From contig CAJJAO010000006.1 of assembly GCA_905182265.1 (NCBI GenBank), positions 62,001 through 126,000 on the forward strand: a DNA stretch of 64,000 nucleotides. The letters are read 5' to 3'. Positions within the stretch are counted from its first letter, which is position 1. Each line of letters begins with the position of its first letter. A model generated the notes under the pieces. That model had not been told where the DNA came from. It saw only the letters and a program-made list of their open reading frames with translations, and did not search any database. Shown one piece after another: positions 36,871 to 47,129 of the stretch. This DNA is from a gamma proteobacterium HTCC2207 (GTDB taxonomy: Bacteria; Pseudomonadota; Gammaproteobacteria; Pseudomonadales; Porticoccaceae). A program made the position numbers and the translations under genes.

Positions 36871-37272
36871 ATGGCCGGCGAAACCGATTTAAAAGCGATT
36901 CTAAAAAGCCTGTCGCCGCTATTACTTGAACCGACCTACGTGTTTTGCACTGTCCCTAACGCTAGGTATGGTGACTATGCCGAGACAGCCCCAATAGCGA
37001 GCTTTCTAGAGAATGAAGGGCTGACATTGGTGCTAACCCAAGCCAGCGCAGACAGCCATGGTTTGGCCTATGAAGGTCTGTTTAGCTGCATTAGTTTGCA
37101 GGTGCACTCGAGCCTTGAGTCGGTGGGGTTAACCGCGATGGTGTCGGGACAGTTAGCGGCACATAACATCAGTGCCAATATGATTGCCGGTTATTATCAT
37201 GACCATCTGTTTGTGCAAACAGTTCAGGCACAAGAAGCGTTGGCTTTGTTGAGTAATTTGCATAACGCCTGA
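36871..37272 (+). CDS. ACT-domain (DUF2241-like) protein
   Basis: 133 residues. ETDLKAILKSLSPLLLEPTYVFCTVP is the typical beginning of the small ACT-fold proteins annotated DUF2241, and VGLTAMVSGQLAAHNISANMIAGYYHDHLFV is the ACT-like second half. Probably an amino-acid-sensing regulator-like protein; ligand unknown. Ribosome site AGGA. Last gene of the plus-strand accessory run. Confidence 0.82.
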   Translation: MAGETDLKAILKSLSPLLLEPTYVFCTVPNARYGDYAETAPIASFLENEGLTLVLTQASADSHGLAYEGLFSCISLQVHSSLESVGLTAMVSGQLAAHNISANMIAGYYHDHLFVQTVQAQEALALLSNLHNA

Positions 37273-37300
37273 TAACGACCTTTCTTATTAAAGACCCAAT

Positions 37301-37337
37301 AAAAAGCCCGACTGATTTTGCAATCGTCGGGCTTTTT
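37301..37337. terminator. Bidirectional terminator between convergent genes
   Basis: AAAAAGCCCGAC (37301-37312) pairs with GTCGGGCTTTTT (37326-37337), with an inner GATT/AATC extension. It serves the ACT-domain gene on one strand and the phosphate transporter gene on the other. Confidence 0.92.
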
Positions 37338-37370
37338 AATTTGTGCTGTTTACAAGAGTTAATCGGCAAG

Positions 37371-38648
37371 CTAGCCAAATACGCCCTTAAAGAAAAAGAA
37401 GAACAGAATAGACAGTGCTGCACCGGCGGGCAATGTGACAACCCATGACAGGAAGATAGAGCCAACCATGCGTAGGTTGATCGCGCCAATACCCCGCGCC
37501 ATACCAACACCTAATACCGCCCCCACTAATGTGTGGGTGGTAGAAATAGGCAGTCCAGTACCGGACGCTAATACTACGGTGGCTGCAGCACCTAGCTCGG
37601 CGGCAAAGCCACGGCTTGGTGTGAGTTCGGTAATCTTGCGACCAATGGTTCCCATGACTTTAAAGCCATAGGTTGCCAGGCCCACCACGATACCCGCGCC
37701 ACCCAGTAATAGTATCCAGCTGGGCATGGCACTCTTGGCGGCAATATCGCCACCGGCATTTACCACATTCACTACGGCAGCTAATGGGCCTACTGCGTTG
37801 GCTACGTCATTAGAACCGTGGGCAAAGGCCATGCTACAGGCGGTAAAGATCATGAGTACGGCAAAGACTCTTTCGACATTATAAAATCGGTTGTCTTCTT
37901 CTTTGCTAATGTCGCGCTCTACCTTACTCAGTAAATAGGTGCCGATTATGGCCACGAAAATACCAAAGCCGATAGCGACCACAGCATTTTCACCAAAGCT
38001 AAGTTTGATACCAAAGTCTTTAAAGACGTGCTTTAAACCTTTTAGTAATGTCACCATGGCCATTAGGAAACCTACGGCAAACATGTACATGGGGGCATAT
38101 TGCTTGGCGCGGTCAAAAGGGTTGTCGCGAATAAGAATCAGGCGTTGAACACTTCTAAAGATGGCAAAAGAGATGGTGCCGGCCATGATGGGTGATACCA
38201 CCCAGCTGGCGACAATGGTGCTGACCTTGTCCCAGTTAACCGCGTCGTTAGAAACACCAACGGCGGCGAAGCCAACGATGGCGCCAACAATACTGTGGGT
38301 GGTAGATACTGGCCAACCCCTAAAGCTGGCGATGGCTAGCCAGGTGCCAGCGGCCAATAGGGCCGACAACATACCAAATACAAGTAAGTCGGGTTTGTCG
38401 GTAAACACATCGGTGTCGACAATGCCCTTGCGAATGGTGGAGGTTACTTCACCACCGGCTAAATAGGCGCCGGCAAATTCAAAGACCATGGCGATTAATA
38501 TCGCCTGCTTGATGGTTAATGCTTTGGAGCCGACCGAGGTACCCATGGCGTTGGCAACATCATTTGCCCCTACACCCCAGGCCATAAAAAAGCCGAACGC
38601 ACCGGCCATAATAATAAGTATGGTGCCGTATTCAGTAAATAATTCCAT
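37371..38648 (-). CDS. PiT-family inorganic phosphate transporter
   Basis: 425 residues, about ten to eleven hydrophobic helices. The two duplicated signature motifs of the family are visible: GANDVANAMGTSVGS near the N-terminus and GSNDVANAVGPLAAV in the second half, plus PVSTTHSIVGA and PISTTHTLVGA. A low-affinity proton- or sodium-coupled phosphate (or metal-phosphate) uptake system. It follows the DUF47 gene by 21 bp, a conserved pair. Confidence 0.95.
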   Translation of the reverse strand: MELFTEYGTILIIMAGAFGFFMAWGVGANDVANAMGTSVGSKALTIKQAILIAMVFEFAGAYLAGGEVTSTIRKGIVDTDVFTDKPDLLVFGMLSALLAAGTWLAIASFRGWPVSTTHSIVGAIVGFAAVGVSNDAVNWDKVSTIVASWVVSPIMAGTISFAIFRSVQRLILIRDNPFDRAKQYAPMYMFAVGFLMAMVTLLKGLKHVFKDFGIKLSFGENAVVAIGFGIFVAIIGTYLLSKVERDISKEEDNRFYNVERVFAVLMIFTACSMAFAHGSNDVANAVGPLAAVVNVVNAGGDIAAKSAMPSWILLLGGAGIVVGLATYGFKVMGTIGRKITELTPSRGFAAELGAAATVVLASGTGLPISTTHTLVGAVLGVGMARGIGAINLRMVGSIFLSWVVTLPAGAALSILFFFFFKGVFG

Positions 38649-38669
38649 CGCGACAGATCCGTAAAGAGG

Positions 38670-39350
38670 TTATTTAGCGAGTAGGAGCTCGAGGCTGTTG
38701 CCTACGCGCTCAGCAGTATCTGCAATGGCACCAATGTTATCGATGGTGCTGTACAGAAACATAACATCTACTGGAGGCATGTCTGCTTCCAGCTTGAACA
38801 GGCGGTGACGCAACTTGCGTTCTTTTTTGTCGACCTTCTGTTCTTGCGCATCCAATTCGCGAATTAACTTTTGTACAAACTTTACTTCTTGGCCGGTAAA
38901 ACCCGTTTCGAGAAGTTCATCTAACTCGTTAATGGCTTTGTGGGCTTTTTCACAGGTTTCGATGGCGCTTTTTACAAACGCAATCATGTCAGCCTGTAGG
39001 GCAGTGGGAATATCCATCTCACGACCCAAGACAATACCGCAAACGTCTTTAGACATATTAGCGATTTCATCTTGCTGGGCGAGAATGTTAAGTAGATCCC
39101 CGCGCGAAACAGGCATAAACAGGCTTTTGGGCATGTTTAGGCGAAAAACTTTTTTGAGGTCGTCGGCTTTATTTTCGCTCTCTACAATTTCGTCAAAGAC
39201 CTTACTGGCTTTGGCCCATTTGTTGGTAATGACCGCGTCAAAGAATGGCTCGAGCTGTGAGGCACAGCTAACCACGAGCTTCATATGCTCTTGTAGTGGT
39301 TTGATTGGCGATTTGCCAAACAGATTTGAAATGGGGTTGCTAAAAGCCAT
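38670..39350 (-). CDS. DUF47/TIGR00153 PhoU-like protein, partner of the PiT transporter
   Basis: 226 residues, all-helical PhoU-like fold. Opening MAFSNPISNLFGKSPIKPLQEHM and the acidic-helix motifs VESENKADDLKKVFR and DEIANMSKDVCGIV are typical. DUF47 proteins are encoded next to PiT genes and are thought to regulate them. First gene of this two-gene operon. Confidence 0.92.
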   Translation of the reverse strand: MAFSNPISNLFGKSPIKPLQEHMKLVVSCASQLEPFFDAVITNKWAKASKVFDEIVESENKADDLKKVFRLNMPKSLFMPVSRGDLLNILAQQDEIANMSKDVCGIVLGREMDIPTALQADMIAFVKSAIETCEKAHKAINELDELLETGFTGQEVKFVQKLIRELDAQEQKVDKKERKLRHRLFKLEADMPPVDVMFLYSTIDNIGAIADTAERVGNSLELLLAK

Positions 39351-39437
39351 ACTGCCATCCTCTTGAGTAGTTTGCAGTATAGGGCGTTGTCATAAAATTG
39401 AAACAATTTACAACGGTTTTATAGGCTTTTTTATTGA

Positions 39438-41567
39438 TCAGGCTTGGGCATATTGTTCGCTATGTCCCAGCCATCGAGTGATCAGCGGGTCTACGTTCTG
39501 CGGATAATTTAGCAGCAGTGTTTGTGCCAGATGCTTAACCTGAGGCAGCATGTGGGCGTCGCGCTGCAAGTCGGCAATATGGAGTTGCATATCGCCGGTT
39601 TGGCGGGTGCCTAGCACTTCGCCGGGGCCCCTGAGCTCTAGGTCTTTTTCGGCGATTTTAAAGCCATCGGTGGTTTCACGCATAATCTTTAACCGCGCAC
39701 TACCGTTGCCGGAAATAGGTGGGCTATAAAGCAGCACGCAGTGACTGTTTTGCGAGCCACGGCCGACTCTGCCACGCAGCTGGTGTAGCTGGGATAGGCC
39801 AAGGCGCTCGGCATTTTCAATAATCATTAGGCTGGCGTTGGGCACGTCGACACCCACTTCAATAACAGTGGTGGCTACTAGCAAGTTGATGTCGCCAGAC
39901 TTAAAGGCAGCCATCATTTCTAGCTTTTCTCGGGGCTTGAGCCGGCCATGAATAAGGCCAATATTAAGTTCGGGCAATATGAGCTGTAGCTCGCTAGCGG
40001 TGACTTCGGCAGCCTGAGCTTCGAGAACATCGGACTCCTCGATCAAAGTACAGACCCAATAAGCCTGACGGCCTTCGGTACAGGCTAGGCGCACCCGCTC
40101 GATAATATCGCCGCGTCTTAGGTTGGCCAGAACCACGGTTTCTACTGGCGTGCGACCTGGGGGTAGCTCATCAATTACCGAGCAATCGAGGTCGGCATAG
40201 GCGCTCATGGCCAATGTTCTGGGTATGGGTGTGGCGGTCATAATAAGCTGATGGGGAGCTGGGCCATTAAGCTGTGGGCCTTCTGCGCTAAAGCCTTTGT
40301 TGCGCAGCGCGAGGCGCTGGTGCACGCCAAAGCGGTGTTGCTCGTCAATAATACTCAGCCCCAGATCGTTAAATTCAACGGTATCTTGAAATAATGCATG
40401 GGTGCCTATGACCATCTGGGCTGTGCCATCAGCTATGGCTAGTAGCTGCATTTCTCGGGCCTTGCCCTTGACCTTGCCGGTCAAGAAAGCCACGCGAATA
40501 CCCAAAGGGCGCAGCCATTGCTCAAAGTTGACGCGATGCTGATCGGCTAAAATTTCGGTGGGGGCCATGAGTGCGGCCTGCTTGCCGTTGGCAATGGCCT
40601 GCACGGCGGCGAGGGCTGCTACCACGGTTTTGCCTGAGCCCACATCGCCCTGAACCAGACGTAGCATGGGTATTGCGGTGCTGATGTCGGCATCTATTTC
40701 GGCGGCGACCTTTTGCTGGGCGCCAGTAAGGTCAAAGGGTAACTGGGCAAGAAAACTGTCGCGAGCGGTTTTATCTTCGGTGAGCAGGGGCGCCTGTTGC
40801 TGTTGCACTTTTTGGCGTAGCCGCAGCAAACTAAGGTTGTGGGCAATTAATTCTTCTGCCGCCAATCGCTGTTGGGCTGGGTGTTCACCTTCGGCTAACA
40901 GATGCAGTGCTGTGCCTGGGGGCGGGTTGTGTAAAAGCCGCAGTGCATCGACTAGGGAGTAGGACAGCTGGCGCTCTAAACCCGTTTGTAGGTCGGCGGG
41001 CAGTAGCTCGGCAATCTGCATATGGTTGAGCTTCTCTAGGGCCTTGCCACAGAGGTCGCGTATACGGCTTTGGGTAATGCCTTCGGTGGCGGGATAAATG
41101 GGCGTTAATGTCTCTTCCAGCTCTGCGGGGTTGGTGCTGTCCAGATACTGATATTCCGGGTGATACATCTCGAGGCCAGACTTGCCGCGACGCACCTCAC
41201 CAAAACAGCGCAGCTTGGTGCCGGGCTTAAGGCGCTCTTGCTGGGCTCGATTAAAGTGAAAAAACCGCAATGTGATAACGCCGCTATGATCTTGGATGCG
41301 ACACACCAGACTGCGGCGACGCCCAAACACAACATCGCTGGCCCGTACCTCTCCCTCAATCACAACCTCGGTCATGGGCTGAATACCGCCGATGGGGGTA
41401 ATCTGGGTGCGGTCTATATAGCGCAGGGGCAGGTGAAACAGTAAGTCTTGCAGGTTGTAGAGCCCGAGCTTCTGAAGCTTGGTTGCGAGAGCTGGCCCTA
41501 CACCACTAAGTGTCACGACACTTAGCTGGTCTAATTTATCTTGCGAATTTAGAGAGCTGCCGGGCAT
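39438..41567 (-). CDS. recG: RecG, ATP-dependent branch-migration helicase
   Basis: 709 residues, standard. N-terminal wedge/OB domain (LFHLPLRYIDRTQITPI, GEVRRGKSGLEMYHPEY), Walker A GDVGSGKTVVAALAA, DExH-like IIDEQHRFGVHQR, MTATPIPRTLAM, and motifs ATTVIEVGVDVPNASLM and LGLSQLHQLRGRVGRG. Rescues stalled forks and processes Holliday junctions. Adjacent to oxyR in the same order as Pseudomonas. Confidence 0.97.
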   Translation of the reverse strand: MPGSSLNSQDKLDQLSVVTLSGVGPALATKLQKLGLYNLQDLLFHLPLRYIDRTQITPIGGIQPMTEVVIEGEVRASDVVFGRRRSLVCRIQDHSGVITLRFFHFNRAQQERLKPGTKLRCFGEVRRGKSGLEMYHPEYQYLDSTNPAELEETLTPIYPATEGITQSRIRDLCGKALEKLNHMQIAELLPADLQTGLERQLSYSLVDALRLLHNPPPGTALHLLAEGEHPAQQRLAAEELIAHNLSLLRLRQKVQQQQAPLLTEDKTARDSFLAQLPFDLTGAQQKVAAEIDADISTAIPMLRLVQGDVGSGKTVVAALAAVQAIANGKQAALMAPTEILADQHRVNFEQWLRPLGIRVAFLTGKVKGKAREMQLLAIADGTAQMVIGTHALFQDTVEFNDLGLSIIDEQHRFGVHQRLALRNKGFSAEGPQLNGPAPHQLIMTATPIPRTLAMSAYADLDCSVIDELPPGRTPVETVVLANLRRGDIIERVRLACTEGRQAYWVCTLIEESDVLEAQAAEVTASELQLILPELNIGLIHGRLKPREKLEMMAAFKSGDINLLVATTVIEVGVDVPNASLMIIENAERLGLSQLHQLRGRVGRGSQNSHCVLLYSPPISGNGSARLKIMRETTDGFKIAEKDLELRGPGEVLGTRQTGDMQLHIADLQRDAHMLPQVKHLAQTLLLNYPQNVDPLITRWLGHSEQYAQA

Positions 41568-42514
41568 TAGAGATTTCTCAAACCGGAGCTTTTTACCATA
41601 TCGGGCCCGGGTAGATTGCGCTCATTAATAGCGTTGCGCAGGGCATCGATAGCTTTATGGCGAGGAAAACTCGCTCGCCAAGCCATCGCCGTGGTTCGAG
41701 ATGGTGCTGTGCCAGCGAAAGGGCGGGTTACTAGAGCGTCGCTGCGATAGGTGGCGCCCATGGTCGCCGACTGGGGCAAAATGGTGATGCCCAACCCAGA
41801 TGCCACCATGTAGCAGAGTGTTTCGAGGGAGCTGCCTTCAGTCATGGTGCGGATAGGGGCTGTCTCGCTAGGGTGTTGGTTAATGTTGGGCAGGGCTTCA
41901 ATAACCTGGTCTCGAAAACAGTGCCCCTCGCCCATCATTAAAACATTTTCGCCGTCGAGGTCGCTGTGTTCGATTGCTTTTTTGGCGGCAAGTGCGTGTG
42001 TTTTGGGAATCAGTACGACAAAGGGCTCTTCGTAGAGAGGCTGCACCACCACATCGGGCTCGGTAAAAGGTAGGGCGACAATAATTACATCGACGTCGCC
42101 ACTGCGCAGTCGCTTGCGTAAGCTGCTGGTGTAACCCTCTTCAATAACTAGGGGCATTTGTGGCGCCTGCTGCTGGAGGGGCGGAATAAAATGCGGGAAC
42201 AGATAGGGGCCAATGGTAAAAATAGCACCCACTTGCAGCGGGCTATTGAGCTGGTCTTTACCGGCGGTGGCCATGTCTTTAATGGCTGCGGCTTCTTCGA
42301 GCACGCGCTGAGCCTGAGCGACAATCTGATTGCCGATAGGGGTTGGACGCACGCTGCTTTTTGAGCGCTCAAAAAGATCAACGCCCAACTCACCCTCTAG
42401 TTTTTTAACCGCTATACTCAGTGTCGGCTGGCTGACATTGCAGCGCTCGGCGGCGCGGCCAAAATGCTGAGCCTGGGCGAGAGTGGTGATGTAGCGCAGT
42501 TCTGTCAGTGTCAT
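41567..42514 (-). CDS. oxyR: OxyR-type LysR regulator lacking the resolving cysteine
   Basis: 315 residues from ATG 42514; a TTG at 42583 would add 23 unlikely residues. N-terminal LysR HTH (FGRAAERCNVSQPTLSIAVKKLE), then a periplasmic-binding-like domain. With this start the peroxidatic Cys is exactly C199 (GEGHCFRDQV), as in E. coli. Position 208, where OxyR has the resolving Cys, is Leu (VIEALPN). C199 could still be sulfenylated but cannot form the classical 199-208 disulfide. The oxyR-recG order supports orthology. Its last base overlaps recG. Confidence 0.88.
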   Translation of the reverse strand: MTLTELRYITTLAQAQHFGRAAERCNVSQPTLSIAVKKLEGELGVDLFERSKSSVRPTPIGNQIVAQAQRVLEEAAAIKDMATAGKDQLNSPLQVGAIFTIGPYLFPHFIPPLQQQAPQMPLVIEEGYTSSLRKRLRSGDVDVIIVALPFTEPDVVVQPLYEEPFVVLIPKTHALAAKKAIEHSDLDGENVLMMGEGHCFRDQVIEALPNINQHPSETAPIRTMTEGSSLETLCYMVASGLGITILPQSATMGATYRSDALVTRPFAGTAPSRTTAMAWRASFPRHKAIDALRNAINERNLPGPDMVKSSGLRNL

Positions 42515-42605
42515 CTGGAGGGTGCTTCCTAATAAAAAGGGATTACTAAAACGGGTAATGTACTCTTGAGCCCATAATTTCAATAATAGCTAATATTAAT
42601 CAAAC

Positions 42606-43466
42606 ATGAAAGATCAATTAAAAATATTATTCTGCGGCTTTGGTGATATTGCCCAGCGTGCCGCTGCCCGCACTCAGCACCAGAGCTTTGGTCTGAGACG
42701 CAACTCTGAAGCAATCCAGGGAAGGCCTGACAGCATTGTGCCAATTGCTGCTGATATGACCGATGCTGATGCTTTGGCGGCCGCCTTGCAGCAGGGTTTT
42801 GATGTGGTGGTAGTCACGCTGACTCCCGGTACCTTTACCGAACAGGCTTACCGGGATTCTTATCTTGCTGGGGCTCATGCGCTCTCTCAGGCGCTGTCTC
42901 AGACAAACCCTATCATCGAGCATAAGCCCAAGCTGGTGATCTGGGTATCGAGCACTAGCGTCTACGGCCATAACAGTGGCGACTGGGTAGATGAAGACAC
43001 TGCCACGAACCCCCAATCATTTTCTGGCAAGCTGTTATTGGAAGCCGAGCAGGTTATTGCGGCACTGCCATGCCAGCACAGCATTGTTCGCTTTTCCGGG
43101 ATCTACGGACCGGGCCGCACTAGAATGCTAGGCCAAGTAAGAGCAGGAAAAGGCCGACCGGCCGAACCCCAGCAATGGAGCAATCGTATTCACAGCGATG
43201 ATTGTGGTGGCGTATTGGTGCATCTTATTAGCCGTTTTGCCGCTGGTGAATCGGTTGAAAGCCTCTATGTGGCCACCGATTCTGCACCGGTGACTCAGCA
43301 TGACCTGCGCACTTGGATGGCTGGGGAAATGCAGGTGGCACTGACAGACGAGATTGTTGAGCAAAAGTCTGTGAGACGCTGCAGTAATCAGCGCCTTTTA
43401 GACAGTGGTTATGACTTTATTTACCCTACATATAAAGAGGGCTATTTGGCGTTGATGGCGGACTAG
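42606..43466 (+). CDS. NAD(P)-dependent epimerase/dehydratase-like (YeeZ-type SDR) protein
   Basis: 286 residues, extended-SDR-like. Nucleotide-binding start [16 protein letters not shown] (GxGxxxxR variant), [11 protein letters not shown], active-site-type [19 protein letters not shown] (Ser and Tyr), a displaced Lys in GKLLLEAE, and [11 protein letters not shown]. Resembles YeeZ/YbjT-like sugar-nucleotide epimerase homologues; substrate unknown. Divergent from oxyR; its stop overlaps the ridA stop by 4 bp. Confidence 0.82.
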   Translation: MKDQLKILFCGFGDIAQRAAARTQHQSFGLRRNSEAIQGRPDSIVPIAADMTDADALAAALQQGFDVVVVTLTPGTFTEQAYRDSYLAGAHALSQALSQTNPIIEHKPKLVIWVSSTSVYGHNSGDWVDEDTATNPQSFSGKLLLEAEQVIAALPCQHSIVRFSGIYGPGRTRMLGQVRAGKGRPAEPQQWSNRIHSDDCGGVLVHLISRFAAGESVESLYVATDSAPVTQHDLRTWMAGEMQVALTDEIVEQKSVRRCSNQRLLDSGYDFIYPTYKEGYLALMAD

Positions 43467-43846
43467 ATTACTAAAATGCCGTCCATCTCTACCTGAGAGC
43501 CTTTGGGTAATTCGCTAACGCCAATCGCGGCGCGTGCGGGGTAGGGTTCTTGAAAGTGCTGACCCATTATTTCATTGACCACGGGGAAGTGGCTGAGGTC
43601 GGTGAGAAAAATATTCAATTTAACGATATTGCTCAGGTCGCCACCAGACGCTTCACAGACCGCTAGTAGGTTTTTGAAGACCTGATTAATCTGTGCGCTG
43701 ATATCGCCATCGACCAATGTCATGGTCTCTGGGTCTAGGGGAATCTGGCCTGACAAATAGACGGTGTTGTTAACCTTGACGGCCTGCACATAGGTTCCTA
43801 TGGCGGCGGGTGCATTGTCTGTGTGGATGATAGCTTTGTTGGTCAT
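43463..43846 (-). CDS. ridA: RidA, reactive enamine/imine deaminase
   Basis: 127 residues, YjgF/YER057c/UK114 family. Catalytic Arg in [20 protein letters not shown]; opening [37 protein letters not shown]. Hydrolyses 2-aminoacrylate and similar imines formed by PLP enzymes. It follows spoT by about 25 bp on the same strand, as in E. coli and Pseudomonas relatives. Confidence 0.95.
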   Translation of the reverse strand: MTNKAIIHTDNAPAAIGTYVQAVKVNNTVYLSGQIPLDPETMTLVDGDISAQINQVFKNLLAVCEASGGDLSNIVKLNIFLTDLSHFPVVNEIMGQHFQEPYPARAAIGVSELPKGSQVEMDGILVI

Positions 43847-43870
43847 TGGGTTGTCCTTTTGCGGTAATGC

Positions 43871-45985
43871 TTACTTGTTTTTCACGCGATAGACGCGGCG
43901 AACGGGCTTCAGGCTGCGAACGCGGCGCAAGATATCGGCGAGGTGAATTCGGTCTCTGACGATAAGTACTATGTCGACGATACTGGTAAAGGCGTCTTTT
44001 TCGGTGACGCTGATATGCTCAATGGTGGCATCTTCCTCGGTCATTCTTGAGGCTAGGGCGGCAATAAAGCCACGCTCTGGTGTCAGCTCTACTTTTATCT
44101 CTACGGGGAATTCCCCTTTCACAGCCGGTGACCAGCTTAGGGACATACACTTTTCTGGGCTGTTGCGTATTTCTTTGAGGTTGCGACAGGACTCGAGGTG
44201 AATCACTAGCCCTTTACCTGGTGTTAAATGGCCCAAGATTGGGTCGCCCGGAATAGGGTGACAGCAGCGCGCATATTGCAGCAGTAACCCTTCCGAGGCG
44301 TCTATCACCACGGGCAATGTGGAGTTTCTTTTACCGTCGGCTATTTTACGTTTCGCCGGCGGTACTAAAAGATTAGCGACGGCAAAGGGCACGCTATTGC
44401 CGAGGCCGATCTGTTGCAAGCTGTGCTCAAAGGTCGGAGCGCCTGTTTCTTTAAGTAGGCTTTTAATCTGCGACTTTTTGAGCTCTTTGTATCTAGTACC
44501 CAAATTAGACAGGGCCTGGTCGAGCATGCGCTTACCTAGGTCAACGGATTCGTCATGTTGCTGATTTTTCAAAAAGTGACGAATGGCGCTACGCGCTTTG
44601 GCCGTGACCACAAAGTTGAGCCAGTTGGGATTAGGCTGCCCACCAGCGGTACTAATAATTTCAATTTTTTGGCCGCTCTCTAGTTGCTCGGACAGGGGCA
44701 TGAGCTGGCCATTAATGCGGCAGGCAATACAGCGATCGCCTAGGCCTGTGTGTACCGAGTAGGCAAAATCAATTGGCGTCGCGCCAGAGGGCAATTCGAC
44801 AATCGTACCCTTGGGGGTGAACACATAAACTTCGTCGGGAAACAGATCGGCTTTTACATGCTCGAGAAACTCTAATGAGTCTCCCGCCTGCTTTTGCATT
44901 TCGAGCAAGCCCTGAACCCAGCGAGTTGCTCGGCGCTGCTGGCCATTAATAGCCTGGTTACCTGACTTGTATTCCCAGTGGGCGGCAATGCCGTAGTTGG
45001 CCATGCGCTCCATTTCTTTAGTGCGAATCTGTACTTCGATCACCACGCCGTGCATGCCCACTAAGGCAGTGTGCAGTGATTGGTAACCATTAGCCTTGGG
45101 TATGGCGATATAGTCTTTGAATTCACCGGGCACAGGTTTAAAAATATTGTGCATGATGCCGAGGGTGCGATAGCACTCGTCAACATCGTCGACCACTAGC
45201 CGAAAGGCAAATACGTCCATGATGTCGCGAAAGGATTTTTTCTTTTCGCGCATCTTGCGGTAAATGCTCCAAAGATGCTTTTCGCGACCTTTGACGATGG
45301 CAGAGAATGATTCGTTCTCTAAGCGCAGCTCAATGGACTGATGAATTTCGGTGACGATCTCGTTGCGGTTTTTGCGCGCGGCTTTCATGGCTTCGCGCAG
45401 GCGCCGGTGACGCAGGGGGTACATAGCGGCAAAGCCGAGGTCTTCGAATTCCACACGAATATCATTAATGCCCAGGCGCTGGGCAATCGGGGCATAAATA
45501 TCGAGAGTCTCGCGGGCGATGCGGCGACGTTTTTCGGGCGCCAAGCCTGCGAGGGTTCGCATGTTATGCAGGCGGTCGGCTAGTTTGACTAGCACTACGC
45601 GAATGTCCCGGGACATGGCCAGGGTCATTTTTTGAAAACTTTCTGCTTGCTGCTGGGCTTTGGATTCAAATTCAATTTCGGTGAGCTTGCTGACCCCGTC
45701 GACTAGGTCGGCAACGGTGCGCCCAAAGCGTCGACTAATCTGGCCTTTGGTGACGCCAGTATCTTCAATAACATCGTGGAGCAATGCTGCAATAAGACTC
45801 TCGTGGTCCATGTGCATGTCGGCCAGTATATTGGCGACGGCGAGGGGGTGCGTAATGTAGGCATCGCCGGTTTGGCGCATCTGGCCTGAATGGCATTGCT
45901 CGGAGAATTTGTAGGCACGCTCGACCTTTTTAACTTCTTTGGCGTCGAGATAAGAGGAGAGCTTGTCGGTGAGTACTGTGAGCAC
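43871..45985 (-). CDS. spoT: SpoT, bifunctional (p)ppGpp synthetase/hydrolase
   Basis: 704 residues. HD hydrolase domain (THPLAVANILADMH, LLHDVIEDTG), synthetase domain (FRDIMDVFAFRLVV, GEFKDYIAIPKANGYQSLHTALVG), TGS domain (VYVFTPKGTIVELPSGATPIDFAYSVHTGLG), helical and CC regions (RCCHPIPGDPI) and a C-terminal ACT domain. The intact HD motif and the hydrolase-type loop argue for SpoT rather than RelA. The start is GTG 45985; no ATG fits. Between rpoZ and ridA, normal context. Confidence 0.96.
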   Translation of the reverse strand: MLTVLTDKLSSYLDAKEVKKVERAYKFSEQCHSGQMRQTGDAYITHPLAVANILADMHMDHESLIAALLHDVIEDTGVTKGQISRRFGRTVADLVDGVSKLTEIEFESKAQQQAESFQKMTLAMSRDIRVVLVKLADRLHNMRTLAGLAPEKRRRIARETLDIYAPIAQRLGINDIRVEFEDLGFAAMYPLRHRRLREAMKAARKNRNEIVTEIHQSIELRLENESFSAIVKGREKHLWSIYRKMREKKKSFRDIMDVFAFRLVVDDVDECYRTLGIMHNIFKPVPGEFKDYIAIPKANGYQSLHTALVGMHGVVIEVQIRTKEMERMANYGIAAHWEYKSGNQAINGQQRRATRWVQGLLEMQKQAGDSLEFLEHVKADLFPDEVYVFTPKGTIVELPSGATPIDFAYSVHTGLGDRCIACRINGQLMPLSEQLESGQKIEIISTAGGQPNPNWLNFVVTAKARSAIRHFLKNQQHDESVDLGKRMLDQALSNLGTRYKELKKSQIKSLLKETGAPTFEHSLQQIGLGNSVPFAVANLLVPPAKRKIADGKRNSTLPVVIDASEGLLLQYARCCHPIPGDPILGHLTPGKGLVIHLESCRNLKEIRNSPEKCMSLSWSPAVKGEFPVEIKVELTPERGFIAALASRMTEEDATIEHISVTEKDAFTSIVDIVLIVRDRIHLADILRRVRSLKPVRRVYRVKNK

Positions 45986-46013
45986 TTTAGCGCCGCCCTC
46001 CTCTTTGGTATGA

Positions 46014-46036
46014 CCTCGTTATGACGAGGGTTTTTT
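46014..46036 (+). terminator. Terminator-like hairpin between rpoZ and spoT, on the opposite strand
   Basis: CCTCGT (46014-46019) pairs with ACGAGG (46024-46029) around a 4-nt loop, followed by six T on the plus strand. The operon here runs on the minus strand, where the hairpin would be preceded, not followed, by the homopolymer. It could stop antisense transcription. Confidence 0.55.
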
Positions 46037-46316
46037 AGATGGCGGGTGCTTCTGGTGCCGCAGGTGCGTCATCAGCAACAACGTCTTCAGCATCGACAAT
46101 TTCGTAGTCCTGCACAACTTCAGTCAGAATGTCTGCTGTGACAAGACCAGCTGCAATCTCACGCAGTGCAATAACTGTTGGCTTATCATTTTCTTCGTCA
46201 ACCAATGCTGGCTTGCCGCCGGTTGCTATTTGACGAGCGCGTTTAGAGCCAACCATGACTAGTTCAAAACGGTTATCTACGTTTTCTAAACAATCTTCTA
46301 CAGTAATGCGAGCCAT
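46035..46316 (-). CDS. rpoZ: RNA polymerase omega subunit
   Basis: 93 residues. [33 protein letters not shown] is the canonical omega start, then [16 protein letters not shown]. Helps RNA polymerase assembly and forms part of a ppGpp site, fitting its place before spoT. The C-terminus is Ala/Asp-rich. It is preceded 26-41 bp upstream by a perfect 16-bp palindrome (46342-46357) of unknown role. Confidence 0.97.
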   Translation of the reverse strand: MARITVEDCLENVDNRFELVMVGSKRARQIATGGKPALVDEENDKPTVIALREIAAGLVTADILTEVVQDYEIVDAEDVVADDAPAAPEAPAI

Positions 46317-46341
46317 CTTTTTTCCGCCAAGCGTAGTAATT

Positions 46342-46357
46342 TAATGAAATTTCATTA
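46342..46357. promoter_or_regulatory. Perfect 16-bp palindrome upstream of rpoZ
   Basis: TAATGAAATTTCATTA is its own reverse complement and sits 26-41 bp before the rpoZ start, in the 93-bp gap after gmk. A regulator site is possible; AT-rich palindromes of this length can arise by chance. Confidence 0.35.
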
Positions 46358-46409
46358 GGTTGTGCACCCTTGAGGGGCACGGGTCGGCCAGTTTACCTGT
46401 TGCGGGGGG

Positions 46410-47027
<618 letters not shown>

Positions 47028-47129
47028 TTACCTATGTGTTTTTGGACTGCTAAATCAGGCGTAATTATTCCAGATTATGCAGGCGCTGTAATAAAAACTT
47101 TCGCTGCTGTCTCTACTATCTCTCTATCG

